NCBI RefSeq assembly: GCF_000758165.1
Contig: NZ_JNUP01000064.1
Coordinates: 205,265 to 269,264 of the forward strand
Source of the DNA: Spirochaeta lutea
GTDB lineage: Bacteria; Spirochaetota; Spirochaetia; DSM-27196; Salinispiraceae
Direction: 5' to 3'
DNA: 64,000 bases
Shown here: piece after piece, positions 16,796-24,857 of the stretch
How positions within the stretch are numbered: position 1 is the first letter of the stretch
Layout of the letters: the number at the start of each line of letters is the position of its first letter
Translations under genes and position numbers: made by a program
The notes under the pieces: generated by a model
Database searches by the model: none
What the model was told of the DNA's origin: nothing
Seen by the model: only the letters and a program-made list of their open reading frames with translations

Positions 16796-17773
16796 ATGAA
16801 GAAAAAATTATTGATTAGCCTGTTTCTGGCAGTGGTTCTTGCCGGGGCAGGTGCAGATACCTTTGTGTTGGGAACGCTAAAGGGTCCCAGCGGGGTGGGG
16901 TTAGCGCCGATGATTGTTGAGCCTGTTACCCTGGACAACGGAATACCGGTTGAGGTTGTGGCTCTGGGGGCGCCGGATGTCATGGTTTCCCGGATTATTA
17001 ATCGGGAGGTGGATGCGGCGGTATTGCCGGTTAATCTTGCTGCGAAGTTATACAACGCCGGTCAGCCCATCCGCCTGGCAGCCATTGTCGGCAACGGTAT
17101 GCTGAGTCTGGTCAGCCGGGATACCGGGGTTGGCAATCTGGCTGACTTAGGGGGAGACGGGGTGTATGTGGCCGGCCAGGGCAGCACCCCGGAGTTTGTC
17201 TTTCGATTCCTCCTTGATAAAGCGGGACTTTCGGGGGTGCAGGATCGGAGCAGCGGGTTGGCGAGTACTGAGGTCGGGTTGAATTTTTCCATGCCCTACC
17301 CGGAGATTACTGCCTCGATTATCGCTGGACGGATTGACCACGCTGTCCTGCCCGAGCCGTTCGCTACTATGGCGGTGTTGCGGGGCCAGGGTGCTATTCG
17401 CAAGGCGGCAGATTTACAGGAATTGTGGGCTCGGGTTCCCGGGAATGAGGAAGATTATCCCATGACCGCCTTGGTGGTCCGCAGGGATGTCGTTGAGGAT
17501 GAACCCGAAACCCTCGAACTGGTACTTGAGGCGTACCGGGAAAGTTTGGAGACGGTCCTGGCCGATCCCCAGGCTGCAGGTCCGGTGGTTGAGCGGTCCG
17601 GTCTGGGTTTGCAGGCTCCGGTGGCAGCCCAAGCGATTCCGGTGACCAACTATGTGTATATTCCGGCCGTGGAAAGCCGACAGAAGGTTGAAGGACTGTT
17701 ACGGGTGTTTCTGGATTTTGCTCCACCGTCCATCGGCGGCAAACTGCCGGATGACGGATTCTATCTGAGGTAA
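16796..17773 (+). CDS. ABC transporter substrate-binding protein (NitT/TauT type)
   Basis: 325-residue exported binding protein with an N-terminal signal sequence (MKKKLLISLFLAVVLAGAGA, cleavage likely near residue 20; no lipobox cysteine, so a soluble periplasmic form). The body follows the SsuA/TauA/ThiY pattern: ALGAPDVMVSRIINREVDAAVLPVNLAAKLYNAG and a later IIAGRIDHAVLPEPFATM. It should deliver a small organic solute to the permease/ATPase encoded next. Ligand cannot be told from sequence: sulfonates, taurine, nitrate and pyrimidine precursors are all possible. Two in-frame ATGs exist; 16796 is preferred because GGAGG (16785-16789) touches the earlier one. Confidence 0.85.
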   Translation: MKKKLLISLFLAVVLAGAGADTFVLGTLKGPSGVGLAPMIVEPVTLDNGIPVEVVALGAPDVMVSRIINREVDAAVLPVNLAAKLYNAGQPIRLAAIVGNGMLSLVSRDTGVGNLADLGGDGVYVAGQGSTPEFVFRFLLDKAGLSGVQDRSSGLASTEVGLNFSMPYPEITASIIAGRIDHAVLPEPFATMAVLRGQGAIRKAADLQELWARVPGNEEDYPMTALVVRRDVVEDEPETLELVLEAYRESLETVLADPQAAGPVVERSGLGLQAPVAAQAIPVTNYVYIPAVESRQKVEGLLRVFLDFAPPSIGGKLPDDGFYLR

Positions 17774-17780
17774 CCGTGAT

Positions 17781-18617
17781 ATGAAGCCCCAACAGCCGGA
17801 AATCCCCCGGCGTCCAAGGAAGCATCTGCCCCCCGGGCAGGAATACTCGGGCTTAATCCGCTTGTTTCGGATGCTCAAACCCTGGGCCTGGTACCTTCTG
17901 GGTGTCGGTGCTCTGGCGGTGGGCTGGGTGATAGCAGCCTGGGTTATTGATGCGTCAATCATTCTGCCCGGTCCTGAATTGGTTCTCAGGAGACTCGGCA
18001 ATTACATGGGGCAGACAAGGTTTTGGTCTGCCCTCGGGGGTACTGTTCTCCGGGTTTTAGCGGGTTTCGGATTGTCCCTCGCTGTAGCGACGGTTCTCGG
18101 CGGGTTGGCCGGGGTGTTTCCCGGGGTGCGGTGGGCTATTACTCCCCTGCTGAGGTTAGTGCAGGCTGTGCCGGTGTTAGCGGTCATTCTGATTGCCCTC
18201 ATCTGGTTCGGTAGTGAACAGGTACCGGTGTTTACGGCTGTGTTGATGGGGATGCCGGTGATGACCGAGGGGGTAATTCAGGGGGTTCGGGGGGCTGATC
18301 CGGGGCTGGTGGAAATGGCCCGGGCGTACCGGGTTCCAGGGTTGCGGATTTTTACGGGGATTCAGCTGCCCTCGGCCCTGCCCTTTCTTGCCGCTGCTGC
18401 CAGGGCCTCATTAGGGTTGACCTGGAAGGTGGTTGTGGCGGCGGAGGTGCTGGCCCAGCCGATTCATGGAATCGGAACGGGGATGCAGGGGGACAAGATT
18501 ATCTTGGAAACCCCGGGTGTGTTGGCGTGGACCGCAGCGGCAGTAGTGCTTAGTGCGGTGAGCCAAGGGGTGTTTTCTCTCGTGCTCCGCGGATGGAGGC
18601 GTTATGGACGCGGTTAA
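17781..18617 (+). CDS. ABC transporter permease (SsuC/TauC type)
   Basis: 278-residue inner-membrane permease with about six helices and the EAA-type loop that docks the ATPase (EMARAYRVPGLRIFTGIQLPSALPFLAAAARASLG). It belongs to the NitT/TauT permease family. It begins 7 bp after the binding-protein gene and overlaps the ATPase gene by 14 bp, so the three form one operon and one importer. The N-terminal 30 residues are Pro/Arg-rich and cytosolic. Confidence 0.9.
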   Translation: MKPQQPEIPRRPRKHLPPGQEYSGLIRLFRMLKPWAWYLLGVGALAVGWVIAAWVIDASIILPGPELVLRRLGNYMGQTRFWSALGGTVLRVLAGFGLSLAVATVLGGLAGVFPGVRWAITPLLRLVQAVPVLAVILIALIWFGSEQVPVFTAVLMGMPVMTEGVIQGVRGADPGLVEMARAYRVPGLRIFTGIQLPSALPFLAAAARASLGLTWKVVVAAEVLAQPIHGIGTGMQGDKIILETPGVLAWTAAAVVLSAVSQGVFSLVLRGWRRYGRG

Positions 18618-19374
18618 GAACCGGGATGCGGACTGGGGATTGTCTGGGGTACGTTTTACGTACCCGGACACCGGGATTGAGATTGCCAGGAACCTGGAGC
18701 TGGCGCTTCCGGGCGGCAAGATTACCGCCGTGCTCGGTCCTTCGGGCTGCGGAAAATCGACTCTTCTGCATGTATTATCCGGGGAGCTGGATCCCCAGGA
18801 GGGGGAGGCTGATATACCCGGTGACGGGAATGTTTCGATGATTTACCAAGATCCGCGGCTGATCCCCTGGAAGAGTGTGGAGGGGAATCTGGAATTTGTG
18901 CTCAGGGGTTGGTTTGAGGCTCAGGAGCGCCGGAGGCGGATCGCCCAAGGCCTTGATCTGGTGGGGCTAGGTGGCCGGGCCAGGGACCTGCCCGATCAGC
19001 TGAGCGGCGGACAGCGGCAGCGGGTAAATATGCTCCGGGCCTTTTTGGTGCCCGGGGATGTGCTGCTGATGGATGAGCCCTTCCAGGGGCTGGATGTGGT
19101 ACTGCGGATACAGTTGCTGGAGGTATTCGCCCGGTTATGGCTGGAGCGTCCCCGGAGTGTCTTGGCGGTGACCCATGAGCCCCGGGATGCGGCGTTACTG
19201 GGTCACCAGTGTCTGATCGTATCCGGACCGCCGGTGCGGATTGAGGGCAGAATTACCGGACTTGGACCCCGGTTGGATGTGGGTGCAGGGGATGATGGGA
19301 CCGCAGGGGTAGAAACCAGAATTATTGCTCAGTTGATGGCGTCGGGGCGCAGGGGCACTGGGTCATCGGGATAG
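18604..19374 (+). CDS. ABC transporter ATP-binding protein (SsuB/TauB type)
   Basis: 256-residue ATPase with Walker A GPSGCGKST (about residues 45-53), Q-loop IYQDPRLIPW, signature LSGGQRQRV, Walker B VLLMDEPF and H-loop VTHEPRDA, so all catalytic elements are intact. It energises the importer formed with the two preceding genes; the start overlaps the permease end by 14 bp. The C-terminal 40 residues are Gly-rich and probably not structured. Confidence 0.92.
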   Translation: MDAVKNRDADWGLSGVRFTYPDTGIEIARNLELALPGGKITAVLGPSGCGKSTLLHVLSGELDPQEGEADIPGDGNVSMIYQDPRLIPWKSVEGNLEFVLRGWFEAQERRRRIAQGLDLVGLGGRARDLPDQLSGGQRQRVNMLRAFLVPGDVLLMDEPFQGLDVVLRIQLLEVFARLWLERPRSVLAVTHEPRDAALLGHQCLIVSGPPVRIEGRITGLGPRLDVGAGDDGTAGVETRIIAQLMASGRRGTGSSG

Positions 19375-19427
19375 AGGGTATCTCATGATCGCCATGGTAA
19401 TGCGACGAACAATGTATGTTCCTTTCA

Positions 19428-19456
19428 TTGCCTCTCCGGGGCAGTCTTTGTATATT
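19428..19456 (+). promoter_or_regulatory. Sigma-70-type promoter of htpG
   Basis: TTGCCT (19428-19433), 17-base spacer, TATATT (19451-19456), placing transcription start near 19463 and giving a leader of about 100 bases. No CIRCE element (the HrcA operator) was recognised. Confidence 0.5.
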
Positions 19457-19562
19457 ATTGCCCATCGGAGAGCGTCTTAGTCGGGGTGTAGTCCCCAGGC
19501 AGGGATGCTGTGTACGGGCGTTAGAATCCCCCTATCAAATAAAACCACAAGGAGATTGCCAC

Positions 19563-21443
19563 ATGGCAAAGCACAGTTTTCAGACCGAGGTGGGGCAGCT
19601 GCTCCAGCTCATTACCCACAGTCTCTATTCCCACAAGGAGATTTTCATCCGGGAGCTGGTTTCTAATTCGTCGGATGCCCTGGATAAGCTCAAGTACCTG
19701 ACATTGACGGATGATCAATTTAAAGAGCTGTCCTTTGAGCCCAGGATTGATATTTCGTTTACCGATGATGGTATTACCATCCAGGATAACGGCATCGGGA
19801 TGAATGAGGCAGATTTGACTGAGCATCTTGGAACCATCGCAAAATCGGGAACCAAGGCGTTTCTGGGGCAGCTAACCGGGGATACCAAGAAGGATTCCAA
19901 CCTGATCGGCCAGTTCGGGGTAGGGTTTTATTCTGCCTTTATGGTGGCGGATACCATTGATGTGTTTAGCCGGCGGGCAGGAGAGGATCAAGCCTACCAG
20001 TGGTCCAGTGACGGGAAGGGTGAATTCGAGACTGCCCCGGTATCCTCTGAACAGGCGGGTTTTGAAGGCCAGGGAACACGAATTATCCTGCATATAAACG
20101 AAGAAGGTAAGGAGTACGCGAACCGCTGGCAGATTGAACAGGTGGTGAAGAAGTATTCTAATCATATTGCCTTCCCGATTTTCCTGCATTACGACGAGAA
20201 GCAGTATGATGATAAGGGAAAGGAAAAGGGTACCGAGGCAAAGGTTAGCCAGATTAATAGTGCTAATGCTCTTTGGAAGCGGCCGAAATCCGAGTTGGCT
20301 GAGTCAGACTACCATGAGTTTTATAAGACCATCGGTCATGATACCGAGGATCCGTTGTTTTACCTGCATACCCAGGCTGAGGGTACCCTGGAATATACCA
20401 CCTTGTTTTATGTTCCGAAGAAGGCGCCCTTTGATTTGTTCCATGCTGATTACAAGCCCGGGGTCAAGCTGTATGTGAAGCGGGTGTTTATTACCGATGA
20501 TGATAAGGAGTTGTTACCCTCCTATCTGCGCTTTGTACGCGGGGTAATTGACAGTGAGGATCTTCCCTTGAATGTGAGCAGGGAGATTCTTCAGCAGAAC
20601 CGGGTGATGGTTAATATCCGCAATGCTTCGGTTAAAAAACTGCTGGGAGAGTTCACCCGGATTGCCCTGGAGGATAAGGAGACCTACAAGAGCTTTATTG
20701 ACGAGTTCAACCGGCCCCTGAAGGAGGGGTTGTACAGCGACTACGCCAATAAAGAGCAGCTTTTGGAGCTGGTACGGTTTAAATCCACCAAAGAAGAGGG
20801 CTGGGTGAGTCTGGAAGAGTATAAGAGCCGGATGCTGCCCGACCAGAAGGCTATTTATTACATTACCGGCGAAAAAGAGCATGTTCTGAGAAACAGTCCC
20901 CTCCTGGAAGCCTATAAGAAGAAGGACATTGAGGTGCTGATCATGGACGACGAGATTGATGAGATCGTTGTTCCCGGCATCGGTACCTATAAAGAGGTGG
21001 AGCTGAAGGCGGTAAACCGGAGTGATGCCGGTGAAGACCTGAAAGAGAAGAAGGATAAAAAGAAGGAAAAAGAAACCCAACCGGTGGTAGAGAAGATAAA
21101 AAAGGCTCTCGGTGACCGGATTAAGGATGTGCGGGTTTCGGTACGCCTGGCTGACAGCCCCAGCTGTATTGTGATGGATGAGAGTGATCCCAGCTTCCAG
21201 ATGCAGGCCATGTTGAAGGCTATGGGCCAGAATGCCGGGCTGGGTGAGGTGAAGCCGATTCTTGAGGTGAATCCTGACCATGCAATTGTTCAGAGCCTTA
21301 AGTCCGTGGAGGATGAGCAGCGGATTGCTGACCTGAGCTTTTTACTGTTTGAGCAGGCTATGCTGATTGAGGGGGCTGAACTGAAGGACCCGGCGGAGTT
21401 TGTAAAACGGCTGAACAGGGTTCTGGAACGCAGTATTTCCTAA
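19563..21443 (+). CDS. htpG: Chaperone HtpG (Hsp90)
   Basis: 626-residue bacterial Hsp90, an ATP-dependent dimeric chaperone of the cytosol. The N-terminal GHKL ATPase domain shows ELVSNSSDALDKLKYL, the DNGIGM box and GQFGVGFYSAFMV; the middle domain has GVIDSEDLPLNVSREILQQNR. Length fits the family (620-640). The frame is open from 19416, but ATG 19563 has AAGGAG 8 bases before it and gives the standard MAKHSFQTEVGQLLQLI start. A Lys-rich linker (KEKKDKKKEKE) lies near residue 500. The gene stands alone with its own promoter and terminator. Confidence 0.98.
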   Translation: MAKHSFQTEVGQLLQLITHSLYSHKEIFIRELVSNSSDALDKLKYLTLTDDQFKELSFEPRIDISFTDDGITIQDNGIGMNEADLTEHLGTIAKSGTKAFLGQLTGDTKKDSNLIGQFGVGFYSAFMVADTIDVFSRRAGEDQAYQWSSDGKGEFETAPVSSEQAGFEGQGTRIILHINEEGKEYANRWQIEQVVKKYSNHIAFPIFLHYDEKQYDDKGKEKGTEAKVSQINSANALWKRPKSELAESDYHEFYKTIGHDTEDPLFYLHTQAEGTLEYTTLFYVPKKAPFDLFHADYKPGVKLYVKRVFITDDDKELLPSYLRFVRGVIDSEDLPLNVSREILQQNRVMVNIRNASVKKLLGEFTRIALEDKETYKSFIDEFNRPLKEGLYSDYANKEQLLELVRFKSTKEEGWVSLEEYKSRMLPDQKAIYYITGEKEHVLRNSPLLEAYKKKDIEVLIMDDEIDEIVVPGIGTYKEVELKAVNRSDAGEDLKEKKDKKKEKETQPVVEKIKKALGDRIKDVRVSVRLADSPSCIVMDESDPSFQMQAMLKAMGQNAGLGEVKPILEVNPDHAIVQSLKSVEDEQRIADLSFLLFEQAMLIEGAELKDPAEFVKRLNRVLERSIS

Positions 21444-21686
21444 GCGCTGACTTGTGGGTAGTTGGTTGTAAGGGTGCGCCTGGGAGCAGGTGCTCCAGGA
21501 GGTAAGATTGCTCCCGGGCAAGGGATGTCTCCGGGAGACGGTGTTGCCCCTCGGGCCGGCCACCTGATGGTACTATCCTACCTGGTGTAGCCTACAGTTG
21601 TTTGCCCACCAAGTCTCACATACCAAGATAGCCCACCGTGGCCGGTTTCAGTTCCGGCGGATGGTGGATGGTGAATGATGATACGG
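21444..21686. other. Untranslated stretch after htpG
   Basis: No gene is apparent. The parts GGTTGTAAGGGTGCGCC (near 21462) and GCCTACAGTTGTTTGCC (near 21589) resemble the two ends of the interspersed palindromic element found elsewhere in the window, so this may be a decayed copy followed by the htpG terminator. The resemblance is weak. Confidence 0.2.
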
Positions 21687-21719
21687 CTGCCTGGGAGGCG
21701 ATCCCAGGCAGTTTTTTTT
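21687..21719 (+). terminator. Strong terminator downstream of htpG
   Basis: CTGCCTGGGA (21687-21696) pairs perfectly with TCCCAGGCAG (21702-21711) around a 5-base loop and is followed by eight Ts. Confidence 0.93.
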
Positions 21720-21722
21720 ATA

Positions 21723-21822
21723 GTGCGCAAAAGGTTGTACCTTTTCACCTTGCCACACTACCCGTGGATAAAAAATAGGATGGTTCTGCTATATATGGTG
21801 TAGTTTCCACCCTTTTGCGCAC
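21723..21822 (-). repeat. Interspersed palindromic element, copy A
   Basis: Ends GTGCGCAAAAGGTTGTA... and ...CCTTTTGCGCAC form imperfect terminal inverted repeats around an inner part with CACACTACCCGTGG. The inner sequence shows it is in reverse orientation relative to copy E. It ends 10 bp from the stop codon of the permease gene on the minus strand and starts directly after the htpG terminator. Confidence 0.8.
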
Positions 21823-21832
21823 AATGAATACC

Positions 21833-23023
21833 CTAGAGTCCGCCGGTGAGTTGGTAGAGCAGGGCTGTTAAGAGGGCACCGAGAACCGTATATCCCAGGT
21901 ACAGGGCGAATACCCGTTTTTTCGCAACACCCCATACGGCTGTCATCGCAGGTATGGTTGTAGTGGCACCCGCCACGAGAAACGCCAGGGCCGCTCCCCC
22001 GCTCATGCCCTTGGTGAGGAGTCCGCCCACAATACCCAGGGCTGATAGGGAGGTGGTGTAGAGGGGCAGTCCCAGTCCGAGCCCAATAAATATCGAGTAG
22101 GGGCTTTGGGTACCCAGGGGTCCGGTGACCCAGGTGCTGGGGAGGTATAGGGTGATGAGGGCTTCGAGGAAAAAGGCGATGAGCATGAATTTGCCTATCC
22201 ACCACAGAATCTCCACGCTCTCCTTACCCAGGCGGGTTAAAAAGTCCCGGTTCAGATAGCGGTAGCGCCATTTGGTCAGGATGGAGGCCGAGGCTCCGAG
22301 ATGAACCTCCGGTCCGGATGAGGGTGCAGTCCGGCAGGCACAGGCTTCCGGGGGGGCCTCGGAGGTGTTGGCCAGGATGGGGTTCACTGATAGAGAACCG
22401 ACCTCCCTGGGGAGGATTCTCAGGGGAATCCCCGTGGGAGCTCCGAGCTTCCCGGGTGCTGCCGGTGTGAGCCCCTCGGGGGCAGGGGAGATCTTGGCGG
22501 ATTCGGGGTGGGTTGGCGCGGTCCGGGGGTTCAGGGTGCCGGGGCTGGGACCGGTGCTGAGTGTTGGGTGCTGTTGATGGCGTTTGAGGACCGATGCGGG
22601 GAGCCATCCGCGAAGGGAAAGGAGGTGGGTGATAAATCCCGCCCCAAGGCTCATTAGGAAGGTCCCGGAAAGCCGCCATACGGCAAGATTCCAGCCGATG
22701 GTTGACACCGAGAGAAAGAAGATTTCCGGGTCCATGGACGGGCTGGCAAGCCAGAAGCTCATGACCGGAGCCAAGGGAACCCCGCTTATGAGCAATCCGG
22801 TGACGACGGGAATAACCGAACAGCTGCAGAGGGGGCTAAGAGCGCCGATGGCGGTTCCTAAGAGAATGGCCGGTATCGGTCTGCGCCGCATCACTGAACC
22901 TAAGACCTCTCCGGCTCCGCTCAGGCGGACCGCCGCCGCCAAGGGAATGGTTACCAGGAACAGGGGCCAGGAATGAAGGATCTTTTCCAAGACGAATCCT
23001 AGAATATCGAGAATATAGTTCAT
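21833..23023 (-). CDS. Permease of the ArsP/DUF318 (SO_0444 Cu/Zn efflux) family
   Basis: 396-residue membrane protein of the DUF318/ArsP permease superfamily. It has two bundles of helices, the first containing the CSCSVIPVVTGLL motif (cysteines near residues 67-69) that marks the group of putative metal or metalloid exporters. Between the bundles lies a Pro/Ser/Thr-rich segment of about 90 residues (roughly 145-235) with a CACR cysteine pair; it is longer than I would expect and looks disordered. The gene overlaps the stop of the ArsR-type regulator by 4 bp, so metal-responsive expression is likely. The exported ion is not known from sequence. Confidence 0.85.
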   Translation of the reverse strand: MNYILDILGFVLEKILHSWPLFLVTIPLAAAVRLSGAGEVLGSVMRRRPIPAILLGTAIGALSPLCSCSVIPVVTGLLISGVPLAPVMSFWLASPSMDPEIFFLSVSTIGWNLAVWRLSGTFLMSLGAGFITHLLSLRGWLPASVLKRHQQHPTLSTGPSPGTLNPRTAPTHPESAKISPAPEGLTPAAPGKLGAPTGIPLRILPREVGSLSVNPILANTSEAPPEACACRTAPSSGPEVHLGASASILTKWRYRYLNRDFLTRLGKESVEILWWIGKFMLIAFFLEALITLYLPSTWVTGPLGTQSPYSIFIGLGLGLPLYTTSLSALGIVGGLLTKGMSGGAALAFLVAGATTTIPAMTAVWGVAKKRVFALYLGYTVLGALLTALLYQLTGGL

Positions 23024-23394
23024 CGGGGGGCTCCTTGGGGGTTGGGCTGGGGGGTTACTCCTGGGGCTGAGCTGCCGCCGAAGGCGTCCTGTACCATCCG
23101 GCTGTACCAGTGGATGGTATCCTTATTCAGACAGTAGCGGATGGCGGTGCCCTCTATGGTTCCTTGGATTATTCCTGCCTCCTTCAGGGCCTTGAGGTGC
23201 TGGCTGACCGTGGCCTGGGAGAGGGGAAGTTGGTGTACAATGGATCCGGTGATACAGCTGCTGGTCCGGCTTAATAACCGGATAATCTCCAGCCGGGCGG
23301 GATTGCCCAGGGCTCGGCTTATTTTCCAGAACTGCTCCCGGTCCCTGGGGTTGTCGAGAATACTGTTTTCACAACAGGGTGGAATTTCTTTCAT
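23020..23394 (-). CDS. ArsR-family metal-sensing repressor
   Basis: 124-residue winged-helix repressor. ALGNPARLEIIRLLS and the recognition helix LSQATVSQHLKALKEAGII are typical of ArsR/SmtB proteins. Cysteines near the N-terminus (PPCCENS, residues 7-8) and at SSCITG (residue 47) are candidates for metal or metalloid ligands. It lies upstream of, and overlaps by 4 bp, the efflux permease. Its promoter contains a palindrome over the start codon, so it is probably autoregulated. There is no ribosome site; the mRNA looks leaderless. Confidence 0.9.
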   Translation of the reverse strand: MKEIPPCCENSILDNPRDREQFWKISRALGNPARLEIIRLLSRTSSCITGSIVHQLPLSQATVSQHLKALKEAGIIQGTIEGTAIRYCLNKDTIHWYSRMVQDAFGGSSAPGVTPQPNPQGAPR

Positions 23395-23432
23395 CGTAAA
23401 AATACGATATACTGTATGGGAGGCTGCGTCAA
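23393..23432 (-). promoter_or_regulatory. ArsR promoter and operator, leaderless
   Basis: Minus strand: TTGACG (23432-23427), 17-base spacer, TATCGT (23409-23404), then 9 bases to the ATG at 23394. The inverted repeat ATCGTA-N4-TACGAT (23393-23398 and 23403-23408) overlaps the -10 box and the start codon, as an autorepression operator would. Confidence 0.65.
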
Positions 23433-23450
23433 GGACTGAATGCAGGGATA

Positions 23451-23479
23451 TTGGAAGGTCCAGGAATCTATGCTATGCA
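23451..23479 (+). promoter_or_regulatory. Possible promoter of the nucleotidyltransferase gene
   Basis: TTGGAA (23451-23456), 17-base spacer, TATGCA (23474-23479), with the ATG beginning 7 bases later. The boxes are mediocre; the close placement matches the leaderless pattern seen at other genes here. Confidence 0.35.
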
Positions 23480-23485
23480 TTCATC

Positions 23486-24301
23486 ATGAATACATCGCAC
23501 GATCCCTGGTTTGCCAGGGTTATTGAAGGGCTGAAGGATCTTCCCGGGGTGGAGGCTATTGCCCTCGGGGGTTCCCGGGGAGCTGGCACCTCCGATGCCG
23601 GGAGTGACTACGATTTATACGTGTATGTCCGGGAGATGGTTGATCCCTCCCGGAGAGAGGCGATTTTGGCGCCTTTATGCTCCTATCTTGAGGTAAATAA
23701 TCAATTCTGGGAGACCGAGGATGACGGGATTTTACGCAGCGGGATTCCTGTGGATGTGGTGTACCGGAGCCTGGATTGGCTTACTGAACATCTTGAGTCC
23801 CTTTTGGGGGCGGGGCAGGCTGCTACGGGATACACAACCTGTTTTTGGTATAATCTTCTGAATTCCCGGGTGCTGTACGATCCCAGGGGCGGGTACGCGG
23901 CTCTCCAGGAAAAGTGGCGCATTGCCTACCCCCGGAAATTGCAAGAAAACATCCTCTCAAAAAACCTGCCCCTCCTCCGGGGAAAGCTACCCTCCTACCT
24001 GGGCCAGGTGGAAAAGGCCGTAGGCCGTAACGATTGGGTCAGCGTACACCACCGAGTTACGGCTCTCATGGAGAGTGTGTTTGATATTCTTTTTGCCCTG
24101 GGGGAGATGCCCCACCCCGGGGAAAAACGCCAGGTTCAATTTCTCCTGGATGCCGGCACCCCGGTGCCTGAGAATTTTGAGGATCAGGTAGAGAACATTA
24201 TGGAGAACACCGGACCGGCAGGGGCTGCTGTACTTCCGGGGTTATTGAACACCCTCATTGACGGGGTGTATTCCCTGGCGGGATGGATAGAGCATGAGTG
24301 A
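23486..24301 (+). CDS. Nucleotidyltransferase-fold protein with DUF4037-like region
   Basis: 271-residue protein. The N-terminus contains the minimal nucleotidyltransferase signature GGSRGAGTSDAGSDYDLYVYV (G-G-S then D-x-D metal ligands near residues 28-45) with a further Asp at IPVDVVY. The C-terminal half is helical and resembles DUF4037-type proteins, a group related to aminoglycoside nucleotidyltransferases and toxin-antitoxin MNT proteins. Substrate is unknown. The frame stays open far upstream through the arsR region, but ATG 23486 is the first sensible start. It overlaps the following GNAT gene by 8 bp, so the two are cotranscribed. Confidence 0.7.
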   Translation: MNTSHDPWFARVIEGLKDLPGVEAIALGGSRGAGTSDAGSDYDLYVYVREMVDPSRREAILAPLCSYLEVNNQFWETEDDGILRSGIPVDVVYRSLDWLTEHLESLLGAGQAATGYTTCFWYNLLNSRVLYDPRGGYAALQEKWRIAYPRKLQENILSKNLPLLRGKLPSYLGQVEKAVGRNDWVSVHHRVTALMESVFDILFALGEMPHPGEKRQVQFLLDAGTPVPENFEDQVENIMENTGPAGAAVLPGLLNTLIDGVYSLAGWIEHE

Positions 24302-24815
24302 GCTATCGACCCCACGGCTGCTGCTGCGCCGCTTCAGCCCTCGGGATGGGGATGATTTATTTGACTACCTCGGGCTGCCGGAGACCTATACCTTCGAACC
24401 GGGTAAGCCCTTAACCAGAGAGCAGTCCCGGCAGGTCGCAGCGGAGCGGGCAGCTTTGGATATGTTTTGGGCGGTGGTATTACAGGAAACGGGTAAGGTA
24501 ATCGGTCATCTCTATTTCGAGGAAAAGAATCCCCGGGGAGACCGGATTTGGACTCTGGGGTACATCTTCAATCCGGCATTCCAGCGCCGGGGATACTGTA
24601 CCGAGGCCAGCCGGGGCTTAATCGGCCATGCCTTTGAGAACCTCGGGGCGAGTAAAATCACGGCCTCCTGCAATTCTAGGAATACTGCCTCCTGGAAAAC
24701 CCTTGAGTCCCTGGGATTTACCCGAGACGAAATACGGCTAAACGACGACGGGACCCATGGGTCGTACACCTACGGATTGCTGGCAGAGGATTTTTCAAGG
24801 GGCCGGGGTGAATGA
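24294..24815 (+). CDS. GNAT-family N-acetyltransferase (RimJ/RimL type)
   Basis: 173-residue acetyltransferase similar to the RimJ/RimL/Acetyltransf_3 group: it opens with STPRLLLRRFSPRDGDDLFDYL, has the acetyl-CoA loop region FQRRGYCTEASRGLIGHAF, and the C-terminal NTASWKTLESLGFTRD typical of the family. It likely acetylates an amino group on a protein or small molecule. Its start lies inside the end of the nucleotidyltransferase gene, suggesting joint expression. Confidence 0.88.
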   Translation: MSELSTPRLLLRRFSPRDGDDLFDYLGLPETYTFEPGKPLTREQSRQVAAERAALDMFWAVVLQETGKVIGHLYFEEKNPRGDRIWTLGYIFNPAFQRRGYCTEASRGLIGHAFENLGASKITASCNSRNTASWKTLESLGFTRDEIRLNDDGTHGSYTYGLLAEDFSRGRGE

Positions 24816-24857
24816 GTGGTACTTCGGAATTATCAATAGCCGGCAGGCCCGGGCTCT

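Noticed and set aside
18604..18841. Overlapping frame in the ABC ATPase start
   Set aside because: Alternative frame without motifs; the ATPase frame has all ABC signatures.
21444..21686. Small RNA downstream of htpG
   Set aside because: No convincing promoter was seen; weak similarity to the palindromic element explains its structure better.
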